Positions 48,593-55,613 of a stretch of 64,000 nt of DNA are shown here, piece after piece. Both the position numbers and the translations under genes were made by a program. This stretch comes from Azospirillum isscasi (GTDB lineage: Bacteria > Pseudomonadota > Alphaproteobacteria > Azospirillales > Azospirillaceae), in NCBI RefSeq assembly GCF_030849505.1, contig NZ_JAUJFI010000004.1, positions 1 to 64,000 of the forward strand, in the 5' to 3' direction. A model generated the notes under the pieces. The model was not told the DNA's origin, did not search any database, and saw only the letters and a program-made list of their open reading frames with translations. The first letter of the stretch is position 1. Each line of letters starts with the position of its first letter.

Positions 48593-49363
48593 ATGACCTC
48601 CGGCAAAGACCCCAACCGGCCCTCCGTCCTGGGCGGCCCGACCATCATTCTCGTGCAGCCCCAGCTTGGCGAGAACATCGGCGCCTGCGCGCGGGCCATG
48701 CTGAATTGCGGCCTGACCGAGCTGCGTCTGGTGAAGCCGCGCGACGGCTGGCCGAACGAGAAGGCGGTGGCCGCGGCGTCCGGCGCCGACCTCGTGCTGG
48801 ACGGGGCGAAGCTCTACGACACGACGGCGGAGGCCGTGGCCGACCTGAACGTGGTCTTCGCCACCACCGTGCGCACCCGCGGCATGATCCAGGAATTCGT
48901 CACGCCCCGCGTCGCGGCGGGGGAACTGCGCGCCCATTTCGACGCCGGGCACAAGACGGGCGTGCTGTTCGGGCCGGAGCGCACGGGGCTGGTCAACGAC
49001 GACCTGACGCTGGCGGAAAAGCTGATCACCGTGCCGCTGAACCCGTCCTTCTCCTCGCTCAATCTGGCGCAGGCGGTCCTGCTGATCGGCTACGAGTGGT
49101 TCCAGACCGGGGAGATCCCGCCGGACCGCGTGCTGCACACCGGCCAGACCCGCCCGGCGACCAAGGCGGAACTGCTGAACTTCTTCGAGCATCTGGAAGG
49201 CGACCTGGACCGCACCGGCTTCTTCACGACGCCGGAGAAGCGCCCCTCCATGGTCCGCACCCTGCGCAACGCGCTTGAGCGGATGCAGATGACCGAACAG
49301 GAGGTCCGCACCTTCCACGGCGTCATCGCCGCGCTGACCGGACGCCGCAAGGGCGAAGCGTAA
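48593..49363 (+). CDS. trmJ: tRNA (cytidine/uridine-2'-O-)-methyltransferase TrmJ
   Basis: SPOUT methyltransferase that methylates the 2'-OH of position 32 in tRNA. The 256-residue protein has IILVQPQLGENIGACARAMLNCGL, TTVRTRGM and the knot segment GVLFGPERTGLVNDD ... VPLNPSFSSLNLAQAVLL, the TrmH/TrmJ signature. The 42-base gap to rcoM on the same strand suggests shared transcription. Confidence 0.94.
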   Translation: MTSGKDPNRPSVLGGPTIILVQPQLGENIGACARAMLNCGLTELRLVKPRDGWPNEKAVAAASGADLVLDGAKLYDTTAEAVADLNVVFATTVRTRGMIQEFVTPRVAAGELRAHFDAGHKTGVLFGPERTGLVNDDLTLAEKLITVPLNPSFSSLNLAQAVLLIGYEWFQTGEIPPDRVLHTGQTRPATKAELLNFFEHLEGDLDRTGFFTTPEKRPSMVRTLRNALERMQMTEQEVRTFHGVIAALTGRRKGEA

Positions 49364-49405
49364 CCTCTTTCCTTCCGGGGGGAAACGCGGCCTATACTGC
49401 CCCTC

Positions 49406-50128
49406 ATGGAATACACCCTGCAGCATATGGACGTTGGCCTCGTCCTGCTCGACGGCGACCGGCGCGTGGTGTCGGTCAACGCCGCCGTGGCGCGGATGCT
49501 GGGCCGCGACCGTCCGCTGCTGGGCGCCAGCCTGCACGACCTGCACCCGCCGGGAAGCCGCGCGAAGGTGGAGCTTCTGCTGGCCGCGGCGCACGATCCG
49601 GACTCCCCGGCGGTGGCCAGCTCCATGATGGTGGCGCTGCCGGGGCGGACCATCGTGGTGAAGGCCACCGCCCTGCCGCCGGGCGGCGGCGCCGCGCTGG
49701 CCCTGATGCTGTTCGAGGTGAACGGGAAGACGGCCGGCATCCCGCCCGAACCGGGTCCTCCACCCTCCGCCGATGCGGTGCCCGAACCCGTCACGCCGCT
49801 GGTCAAGCTGCCGATCACGACGCGCCAGGGCGTGGTGCTGATCGATCCCGCCGACGCGGTCTATGTGCAGGCCGACGGCCATTACACGCGGGTTCACACG
49901 GTGGATGGGGCCTTCTTCTGCTCCCTCTCCCTGTCGGAGCTGGAGGCGCGGCTCGACAAGCGGCAGTTCGTGCGGGCGCACCGCCGTTATCTGGTCAATC
50001 TGCGCCACGCCCAGGCCATCGACCGCAGCGACGGGCGGGCCGCCTTCGTCATGGCCGCGCCCGGCTCCCCCCGCGTGCCGGTCAGCCGCGGGCGGATCGA
50101 GCGGCTGAAGAAACTGCTGGCCCTCTGA
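49406..50128 (+). CDS. rcoM: RcoM-type CO-sensing PAS-LytTR transcriptional regulator
   Basis: Single-component regulator of 240 residues. The N-terminal PAS domain (about 1-110) should bind heme: LHPPGSR matches the LHPEKSR segment of Burkholderia RcoM with His74 (here His47), and SSMMVALPGR matches AMMINIPDR with Met104 (here Met74), as I recall those sequences. The C-terminal LytTR DNA-binding domain (about 130-240) has YVQADGHYTRVHT, FVRAHRRYLVNL and VPVSRGRIERLKKLL. The Cys94 that ligates ferric heme in RcoM has no counterpart in this PAS domain. CO binding would displace Met and activate DNA binding. cowN lies 469 bases downstream, with repeats suited to LytTR. Confidence 0.85.
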   Translation: MEYTLQHMDVGLVLLDGDRRVVSVNAAVARMLGRDRPLLGASLHDLHPPGSRAKVELLLAAAHDPDSPAVASSMMVALPGRTIVVKATALPPGGGAALALMLFEVNGKTAGIPPEPGPPPSADAVPEPVTPLVKLPITTRQGVVLIDPADAVYVQADGHYTRVHTVDGAFFCSLSLSELEARLDKRQFVRAHRRYLVNLRHAQAIDRSDGRAAFVMAAPGSPRVPVSRGRIERLKKLLAL

Positions 50129-50285
50129 AGCTCTTCCCCTTGCGCGCATCAGGGTTGTTCCCACCGCCTTGTGACATCCCGCGGTGGTTGATCCGTCTCA
50201 ATCGCTCCGCTCCGGCATCGGCGTAGAACAGGGCCATGGCCGGCGCCCGCATCGGGCGGGCGCCACGATGACGAGGAGAAAGGCC

Positions 50286-50498
50286 ATGGCTTTCCTGGAC
50301 GACGACCGCGCCTATGTGGACCAGCTCGTGGTGGAGTATTACGGCGACCGCCTCGCCGGGCTCGCGCCGGAGCGTCTCGCCGCGCTGCATGACCTGTTCG
50401 GTGAGGTGATGTGGCACGAGGGGATCGAGGCGCTGACCCCGCAGCGGCTGAACACGCTTTTGGAATTCAGCGCTGAGGAACTGTCGCACGCCGCCTGA
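50286..50498 (+). CDS. Small acidic hypothetical protein in the CO locus
   Basis: 70-residue soluble, acidic protein, MAFLDDDRAYVDQLVVEYYG onward, predicted mostly helical, with no Cys, membrane segment or signal peptide. LAPERLAALHDLFGEVMWHEGIEALTPQRLNTLLEF suggests two or three amphipathic helices. I do not recognise a family. GAGGAGAAAGG precedes the ATG. It lies between rcoM and cowN on the same strand, with its stop only 15 bases before the first CCGTTC box. Whether it belongs to the CO response is unknown. Confidence 0.75.
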   Translation: MAFLDDDRAYVDQLVVEYYGDRLAGLAPERLAALHDLFGEVMWHEGIEALTPQRLNTLLEFSAEELSHAA

Positions 50499-50512
50499 GC
50501 GGTGAAGGCGCG

Positions 50513-50563
50513 AACCGTTCGCGCAGGACACCCGCCGTTCACGCCGTCCGCCCGCCGTTCGTG
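50513..50563 (+). promoter_or_regulatory. Three 20-bp-spaced CCGTTC boxes: candidate LytTR/RcoM operator
   Basis: CCGTTC occurs at 50515, 50535 and 50555, exactly 20 bases apart, each followed by GC- or AC-type bases (CCGTTCGCG, CCGTTCACG, CCGTTCGTG). LytTR domains bind short direct repeats with a GTT core about two helical turns apart, and RcoM sites are described as TTnnnG repeats; all three boxes fit TTnnnG. The array ends 34 bases before the cowN ATG. Confidence 0.7.
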
Positions 50564-50596
50564 CAGCGGGTCTTGTCCCTGGACCCGCCTTCCGCG

Positions 50597-50935
50597 ATGA
50601 GAAAGGTCAACGCCGCCTCATTGCTGGGAAACACGACCGTGGACGCAACCGACACTCCCGACCGCTACGTCTCCTTCAAGGGCATCGACTGCGAGGGCAA
50701 TTCCCGCCGCATCATCGAGCGCCTCTACATGCACATCGACGACCCGGCCAAGACCAATGCCTTCTGGGAACGCTTCCGGGCGAAGCTGGCCGTGGCCGAC
50801 GATCCGTTGAAGCGTCAGGCGGACGGGCTGTGCCTGCTCTGCGCCAACGTCTATTACATCTCCGATCTGTTCGAGGAGCATGAGGACGAGGAAGGGCTGG
50901 CCATGCTGCGCCAGCTTGAGGACGAGTGCTGCTGA
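50597..50935 (+). CDS. cowN: N2-fixation sustaining protein CowN
   Basis: Small soluble protein that lets diazotrophs grow on N2 in the presence of low CO, by protecting nitrogenase. The conserved core is DRYVSFKGIDCEGN, HIDDPAKTNAFWERF and LCLLCANVYYISDLFEEHEDEEGLAMLRQLEDECC, which I recognise as CowN. The ATG gives 112 residues. Family members I recall are nearer 95, which a GTG at 50639 (98 residues) would give, and that start also leaves room for a promoter after the CCGTTC boxes. Control by the adjacent RcoM is likely by analogy with Rhodospirillum. Confidence 0.9.
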   Translation: MRKVNAASLLGNTTVDATDTPDRYVSFKGIDCEGNSRRIIERLYMHIDDPAKTNAFWERFRAKLAVADDPLKRQADGLCLLCANVYYISDLFEEHEDEEGLAMLRQLEDECC

Positions 50936-50955
50936 CGCTCCGTCTTGGATTCACC

Positions 50956-51022
50956 GTTTGACGACTCATGGTTTGACGACTCATGGTTTGACGACTCATG
51001 GTTTGACGACTCATGGTTTGAC
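50956..51022 (+). repeat. 15-bp tandem repeat array upstream of rpsD
   Basis: Four perfect copies of GTTTGACGACTCATG (50956-51015) and the first seven bases of a fifth. Each unit contains TTGACG, a near-consensus -35 box. The fifth, partial unit continues as TTGACA and forms the -35 of the predicted rpsD promoter. Confidence 0.95.
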
Positions 51023-51045
51023 AAGGCGCGCCGAATCCGTATAGT
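51018..51045 (+). promoter_or_regulatory. Probable rpsD promoter
   Basis: Consensus -35 TTGACA and -10 TATAGT with a 16-base spacer. The -10 ends about 110 bases before the rpsD start, giving a long leader that could hold S4-type autoregulation. The -35 is the last unit of the tandem array. Confidence 0.75.
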
Positions 51046-51156
51046 GCGCGCCTTCACTCCTGGGAAAGCGGGCGTGCCTCTTGTTTGCGCCCCGTCTGCG
51101 GCCTGTTCCGCGGAACTACCGGGACAAAACCAACTCGTGTTTCATCGAGGACCAAA

Positions 51157-51771
51157 ATGGCCAAGCGTCAACAGTCCAAGTACAAGATCGATCGCCGCCT
51201 CGGCGTCAACCTCTGGGGCCGTGGCAAGTCGCCGATCAACAAGCGTGAGTATGGCCCGGGCCAGCACGGCCAGCGCCGCAAGAAGCCGTCCGACTACGGC
51301 CTGCAGCTCATGGCGAAGCAGAAGCTGAAGGGCTACTACGGCAACATCGGCGAGAAGCAGTTCCGCCGCATCTACGCCGAGGCCGTGCGCCGCAAGGGCG
51401 ACACCGGCGAGAACCTGGTGGGCCTGCTGGAGCGCCGCCTGGACGCGGTGGTCTACCGCATGAAGCTCGCGCCGACCCCGTTCGCCGCGCGCCAGATCAT
51501 CAACCACGGCCATATCCTGGTCAACGGCCGCCGCCTGAACATCCCGTCGGCCCAGATCAAGGAAGGCGACACCATCGAGGTGCGCGCCAAGTCCAAGCAG
51601 ATGGCCCTCATCCTGGAGGCCGTGGCCTCGGGTGAGCGCGACATCCCGGACTATCTGGAAGTCGACACCGGCGCCCTGAAGGGCCGCTTCGTCCGCGTCC
51701 CGCTGCTGGCCGACATTCCGTACCCGGTCCAGATGGAACCGAACCTGGTCGTCGAGTTCTACTCGCGCTGA
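51157..51771 (+). CDS. rpsD: 30S ribosomal protein S4
   Basis: Primary 16S rRNA-binding protein and assembly initiator of the small subunit. The 204-residue protein has [22 protein letters not shown], the long form without the zinc Cys cluster, and an S4 domain ([34 protein letters not shown]). GAGGA lies 7 bases before the ATG. The gene stands alone rather than in the alpha operon and is followed by a strong terminator. S4 is an autoregulator in many bacteria. Confidence 0.99.
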   Translation: MAKRQQSKYKIDRRLGVNLWGRGKSPINKREYGPGQHGQRRKKPSDYGLQLMAKQKLKGYYGNIGEKQFRRIYAEAVRRKGDTGENLVGLLERRLDAVVYRMKLAPTPFAARQIINHGHILVNGRRLNIPSAQIKEGDTIEVRAKSKQMALILEAVASGERDIPDYLEVDTGALKGRFVRVPLLADIPYPVQMEPNLVVEFYSR

Positions 51772-51810
51772 CCGTTCGGCCCAGCCGACACGCGACCAGT
51801 CGATACGCGA

Positions 51811-51836
51811 AAGGCCGCGCCTCCGGGCGCGGCCTT
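51811..51836 (+). terminator. Rho-independent terminator of rpsD
   Basis: Perfect 11-bp stem AAGGCCGCGCC / GGCGCGGCCTT with a TCCG loop. A TT tail follows, and A-rich bases precede the stem. It lies 39 bases after the stop codon. Confidence 0.9.
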
Positions 51837-51856
51837 TTCCGTTGAGAGAAACGGCT

Positions 51857-52174
51857 TCAGCAAGGTGTCCGCAAAACCCCTTCGGGCAGGACCGCCCCAT
51901 GGAGAATGCGCAAAACCCTCAGCGTTTCCGGCCCCTGGCGGCGGTAATAGATTATGTGGCGGTCGAATCCGGCAACCGGCCAAGCGCGAATGCCGTGGAG
52001 CGCCGGATTCCGCCAAAGCCGGGTGGACCCTATGTCGGGATGTTCGGCGATCCGGGCGAAGCTGTGGTCTATGGCGGTCAGGAACCGCTCGGCAGCCGCT
52101 TCATCCTGAAGACCGATGTATGTGAAATGGTCAAGAATATCCTTCCGGGCGCGTGGGCTTGGAAGGATGCGCAC
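51857..52174 (-). CDS. parE: ParE/RelE-family toxin
   Basis: Toxin half of a type II toxin-antitoxin pair, 105 residues: VRILPSPRARKDILDHFTYIG, FARIAEHPDIGSTR, AWPVAGFDRHIIYYRR and VLRILHGAVLP. The pattern fits ParE, which poisons DNA gyrase, rather than ribosome-dependent RelE, but the target must be confirmed. The GTG start is 5 bases after the antitoxin stop, the usual coupling. Other starts further upstream fall inside the antitoxin gene. Confidence 0.88.
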   Translation of the reverse strand: MRILPSPRARKDILDHFTYIGLQDEAAAERFLTAIDHSFARIAEHPDIGSTRLWRNPALHGIRAWPVAGFDRHIIYYRRQGPETLRVLRILHGAVLPEGVLRTPC

Positions 52175-52179
52175 GGCGC

Positions 52180-52422
52180 TCAGGCGTCCTTTCGAGCGGC
52201 AGCCAGCGCAGCCCGGCATTCGGCCCGCATCGTCTCGGCACTCCACTCTTCGCCGTCCCCTTCCAGCCCCTCCAGCAAGGCGCTTTCCAGAGCGTTGTCG
52301 GATGCATCACGGGCATCGGCAGCGATCAGATGGGCGAGATAGGAGGCAACATCTCGAAAGCCGGCTTCGCTGGCGCGGCGTTCAGCCATCTGTTCGATGC
52401 TGCGCGGCAGAATCACGCTCAT
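52180..52422 (-). CDS. parD: ParD-like antitoxin
   Basis: Antitoxin of 80 residues. MSVILPRSIEQMAERRASEAGFRDVASYLAHLIAAD is a ribbon-helix-helix DNA-binding fold, and the acidic C-terminal part (GLEGDGEEWSAETMRAECRAALAAAR) would wrap the toxin. AAGGAG lies 6 bases before the chosen ATG; an ATG six bases earlier is less well spaced. ParD proteins repress their own operon with the toxin as corepressor. The pair sits after rpsD on the opposite strand. Confidence 0.85.
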   Translation of the reverse strand: MSVILPRSIEQMAERRASEAGFRDVASYLAHLIAADARDASDNALESALLEGLEGDGEEWSAETMRAECRAALAAARKDA

Positions 52423-52512
52423 GCCCATCTCCTTCGCTTGGTTCAGGATAACAGCCGATTCTTGGAACGGGCAACCACTGCGCTGGTGGTGGTGAAGCAG
52501 AAAGAAAAAAGC

Positions 52513-52536
52513 CGGAACCCTTGCGGGTCCCGGCCT
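52513..52536 (-). terminator. Terminator of the ene-reductase gene
   Basis: Stem GCCGGAACCC / GGGTCCCGGC with one mismatch and a TTGC loop. On the minus strand it is followed by a T-rich run (TTTTTTCTTTC). It lies about 40 bases after the stop codon. Confidence 0.8.
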
Positions 52537-52578
52537 TGAGGGGCGGGGGTCGGGGGCAACCCCCGCGGGGGAGAGGGA

Positions 52579-53682
52579 TCAGGCGTCCACCGTTTCCAGC
52601 GCCGGATAATCGGTGTAGCCGCGGGCGTCGCCGCCGTAGTAGCTGGCCTTGTCCGGCGTGTTCAGCGCCGCGTCGCGGCGGAAGCGCTCCGGCAGGTCGG
52701 GGTTGGCGATGAAGGGCTCGCCGAAGCTCACCGCGTCCGCCGCACCGGCGGCGATGGCCGCCTCGGCCTGCTCCTTGCTGTAGCCGCCGTTGATGATGAA
52801 GGGACCCTTGAAGATCCGGCGCAGTTCCGCTGCGAGGTGCGGGGCGCCTTCCGGCGGGGCCATATGATGGCCGGGCTGGCCCTCGATGACGTGCAGGAAG
52901 GCGAGGCCGAAGGGGTTCAGCGCCTCCGTGACGTGGGTGTAGAGCGCCCGCGGGTCGCTGTCCGCCATGTCGTTGAAGGTGCCGGTCGGCGACAGCCGCA
53001 CGCCGACGCGGCCCGCGCCCACGGCGGTGGTCACCGCGTCCACGATCTCCAGAAGGAAGCGCGCCCGGTTCTCCACGCTGCCGCCGTAGCGGTCGGTGCG
53101 CTTGTTGCTGCGGTCGCGCAGGAACTGGTCGATCAGATAGCCGTTCGCCCCATGGATCTCCACGCCGTCCAGCCCGGCGTCGAACACCGCGCGCTTGGCG
53201 GCGTCGGCGAAGGCCTTGACCAGACCGGGGATCTCGTCGGTCGCGAGGGCGCGCGGGGTGGGGAAGGGCGCCAGACCCTGGCTGGTGTAGGACTGGCCGG
53301 CGGCGGCGATGGCCGAGGGGGCGACCGGCAGGGCGCCGCCCGGCTGGAATTCCGTGTGGGAGATGCGCCCGACGTGCCAGATCTGCGCGGCGATCAGCCC
53401 GCCCTTGGCGTGGACCTCCTCGGCGATGCGGCGCCAGGCGAGGGTCTGCGTGTCGGTGTGGATGCCCGGCGTGCTGGGATAGCCCTGCGCGGTGGCCGAA
53501 ACCTGCGTCGCCTCGGTGATGATGAGGCCGGCGGAGGCGCGCTGCCCGTAATACTCGGCCATCAGCGGGGTGGGGACGTTGCCGTCGCCCGCGCGGCTGC
53601 GGGTCATCGGCGCCATGATGACGCGGTTCGGCAGTTCCATGGAGCCAAGGCGCAGCGGCGTGAACAGGTCGGCGGTGCTCAT
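52579..53682 (-). CDS. Old Yellow Enzyme family alkene reductase (NemA-like)
   Basis: FMN-dependent NADPH reductase of activated C=C bonds and nitro compounds, 367 residues. The N-terminal LFTPLRLGSMELPNRVIMAPMTRSRAG, substrate-binding His-Asn pair in EIHGANGYLIDQF, and FIINGGYSKEQAEAAIAAGAADAVSFGEPFIANPDLPERF are OYE signatures. It is most like NemA and glycerol trinitrate reductases. A TetR-type regulator is divergent, and the shared promoter holds two palindromes, so induction by an electrophile is likely. Confidence 0.93.
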   Translation of the reverse strand: MSTADLFTPLRLGSMELPNRVIMAPMTRSRAGDGNVPTPLMAEYYGQRASAGLIITEATQVSATAQGYPSTPGIHTDTQTLAWRRIAEEVHAKGGLIAAQIWHVGRISHTEFQPGGALPVAPSAIAAAGQSYTSQGLAPFPTPRALATDEIPGLVKAFADAAKRAVFDAGLDGVEIHGANGYLIDQFLRDRSNKRTDRYGGSVENRARFLLEIVDAVTTAVGAGRVGVRLSPTGTFNDMADSDPRALYTHVTEALNPFGLAFLHVIEGQPGHHMAPPEGAPHLAAELRRIFKGPFIINGGYSKEQAEAAIAAGAADAVSFGEPFIANPDLPERFRRDAALNTPDKASYYGGDARGYTDYPALETVDA

Positions 53683-53757
53683 GATGCGGTTGCCCTCTCG
53701 ATTCGACATCGGGTCCCGAAATGGGGGTCCGGGGTTCCGCGGTCTGGGCGGTGCCCG

Positions 53758-53819
53758 GTATGTATGTGCGTACATACTTGCCCGCGTCACGCGGGCTTGT
53801 CAAGTATGCGCGTGCATAC
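53758..53819. promoter_or_regulatory. Two operator-like palindromes between the ene-reductase and tetR genes
   Basis: GTATGTATGTGCGTACATAC (53758-53777) has 7-bp arms and GTATGCGCGTGCATAC (53804-53819) has 6-bp arms; both share the half-site GTATG and a GCGT centre. A third hairpin CCCGCGTCACGCGGG lies between them. They fit sites for a TetR dimer regulating both divergent genes. Confidence 0.75.
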
Positions 53820-53873
53820 CTATTATCATTTCAGCCGCCACACGGACCGGCGGCGCGTTCGAGGGCCTTTATC

Positions 53874-54545
53874 GTGGATGACACCGTTCCCAGAACCGAC
53901 GCATCGGCGACCGACGGCGGCTGTTGCGCCGCCGGCACCGACACGCCCGCCCGCAAGCGGGACCGCGAGGCGACCAAGGGCGCCCTGCTGGACGCGGCGA
54001 AGATGGTCTTCGCCGAACGTGGGTTCGACGCCGCGACGACGCGCGACATCGCGGGCCGCGCGGGCGTGAACGAGCAGTTGATCCAGCGCTATTTCTCGGG
54101 GAAGGCCGGCCTGCTGCTGGCCGTGGTCGAACGCTACGGGCGCGAGGAGGGGAGCGGCTGCGCGATGCCGCCGCCCGGCGACGATCTGGAGGAGGATCTG
54201 GCGGCGTTCCTGCTGCACCAGCTCCGCCACGCCTGGAAGTGCCGCGACTTCACGCGGGTGATGCTGGCCCGCGCGCTGGTCGATCCGGACATCGCGAACG
54301 AGATGGCCCGCACCCTGTCGGAAAGCCGCATCCCCTGCCTGCTCACCCGGCTGGAGACCTTCCGGGCGCATGGCGCGATCGCGGCGGACGCCGACCTCGC
54401 CCATGTCGCGGCGGGCATCGCCACGCTCAGCTTCGGGCTGGGCTTCCTGGATCAGGTGGTGTTCGGGCGCTGCCCGGACCGGGTCAACGAGGTGGTGCGC
54501 ACGCTGGCCCACACCATGGCCCACGGCCTCGCGCCGCGGGCCTGA
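53874..54545 (+). CDS. TetR family transcriptional regulator
   Basis: Repressor of about 223 residues. The N-terminal HTH is in KGALLDAAKMVFAERGFDAATTRDIAGRAGVNEQLIQRYFSGKAGLLLAVVERYG, the TetR pattern; the C-terminal ligand domain is helical. The GTG start follows a GAGG by about 10 bases; the frame is open further upstream but without conserved sequence. It is divergent from the ene-reductase and probably controls it together with itself. The ligand is unknown but may be a reactive aromatic or unsaturated compound. Confidence 0.88.
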   Translation: MDDTVPRTDASATDGGCCAAGTDTPARKRDREATKGALLDAAKMVFAERGFDAATTRDIAGRAGVNEQLIQRYFSGKAGLLLAVVERYGREEGSGCAMPPPGDDLEEDLAAFLLHQLRHAWKCRDFTRVMLARALVDPDIANEMARTLSESRIPCLLTRLETFRAHGAIAADADLAHVAAGIATLSFGLGFLDQVVFGRCPDRVNEVVRTLAHTMAHGLAPRA

Positions 54546-54554
54546 AAGACGTCT

Positions 54555-55514
54555 TCATTCGGCGCGGCAGGCGGCGGCGCGGGCTTCGGCGCGCGCCGCG
54601 CGGTGGGTGAACAGCGCGTCCGCCGAATAGATCGCCAGCGCCACCCAGATACAGCCGAAGGCGATGAGGTGTGAGGAGGTGAACGCCTCCCCATAGACCG
54701 CCACGCCCAGCAGAAGCTGCCCGGTCGGGCCGATGTATTGCAGGATGCCGATGGTGGACAGCTTCAGCCGGGCGGCGCCGACCATGAACAGAACCAGCGG
54801 GATGGCGGTCACCGGGCCGGTCAAAACGATCAGCAGGTCGGTGCCGAGGCCGTGCACGCCGAAATTCCCCACCCCATGGGCGCTCAGCCACAGCAGGTAG
54901 GCGATGGCCGGCGGCACCAGGAGCGCCGTTTCCACCAGCAGCCCGATCAGCGGGTCGATGGCCGCCTTCTTGCGCACCAGCGCGTAGACTCCGAAGGTCA
55001 GCGCCAGCGACAGCGCCACCCAGGGCACCGACCCGTAGGACAGGACGAGGCTGAGCACGCCCGCCGCCGCGATCAGAACCGCCACGCCCTGCCGCTTCGA
55101 CAGCCGCTCCTGAAGGAAGGCCATGCCCAGCAGCACGTTGATGATCGGGTTGATGTAGTAGCCGAGGCTCGTTTCGACGAGCCGGCCATCGCCGACGGCC
55201 CAGATGAAGATGGTCCAGTTGCTGCCGATCAGCGCCGTCGTCACCGCGAAGATGCCCAGCCGCCGCCAGCTTCCCACCCCGCGGATGATGCCGGACAGGC
55301 CGCGCGTCGGCACCAGCCACAGTCCGACCAGGACGACCGTCCACAGCACCCGGTGGGCGACGATCTCCACCGCCCCGACGTTGCCGAGCTGCTTGAAGAA
55401 GACCGGCGCCACCAGCCCCCAGATCAGGAAGGCGGCCAGGGCGGCGGCGAAGCCCAGGGTGGCGGGGTTGCGCCCGTCGGCCTGCGGCAAGGTGGGGGTC
55501 GGATTGTCGGCCAT
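54555..55514 (-). CDS. rarD: RarD family EamA-type transporter
   Basis: Inner-membrane protein of 319 residues with ten hydrophobic segments in two EamA repeats. GFAAALAAFLIWGLVAPVFFKQL ... VEIVAHRVLWTVVL and SNWTIFIWAVGDGRLVETSLGYYINPIINVLLG are typical of RarD, a proposed drug/metabolite exporter of unproven substrate. The ATG gives MADNPTPT with AAAGGGGGG upstream. The gene is convergent with tetR. Confidence 0.9.
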   Translation of the reverse strand: MADNPTPTLPQADGRNPATLGFAAALAAFLIWGLVAPVFFKQLGNVGAVEIVAHRVLWTVVLVGLWLVPTRGLSGIIRGVGSWRRLGIFAVTTALIGSNWTIFIWAVGDGRLVETSLGYYINPIINVLLGMAFLQERLSKRQGVAVLIAAAGVLSLVLSYGSVPWVALSLALTFGVYALVRKKAAIDPLIGLLVETALLVPPAIAYLLWLSAHGVGNFGVHGLGTDLLIVLTGPVTAIPLVLFMVGAARLKLSTIGILQYIGPTGQLLLGVAVYGEAFTSSHLIAFGCIWVALAIYSADALFTHRAARAEARAAACRAE

Positions 55515-55613
55515 GCCCCCCTTTAGCATGCCCAAGATATGGGCGATATGGGCCGCCCCTCATGCCCGCACTGCGCGCCGGGAATGCCGCAGATCCCGCA
55601 GGGGTTTTGCCGG

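Noticed and set aside
50945-51328. Open frame encoding repeated FDDSW peptides over the 15-bp array
   Set aside because: It is a by-product of the tandem repeat, has no ribosome-binding site, and overlaps the rpsD promoter and coding start.
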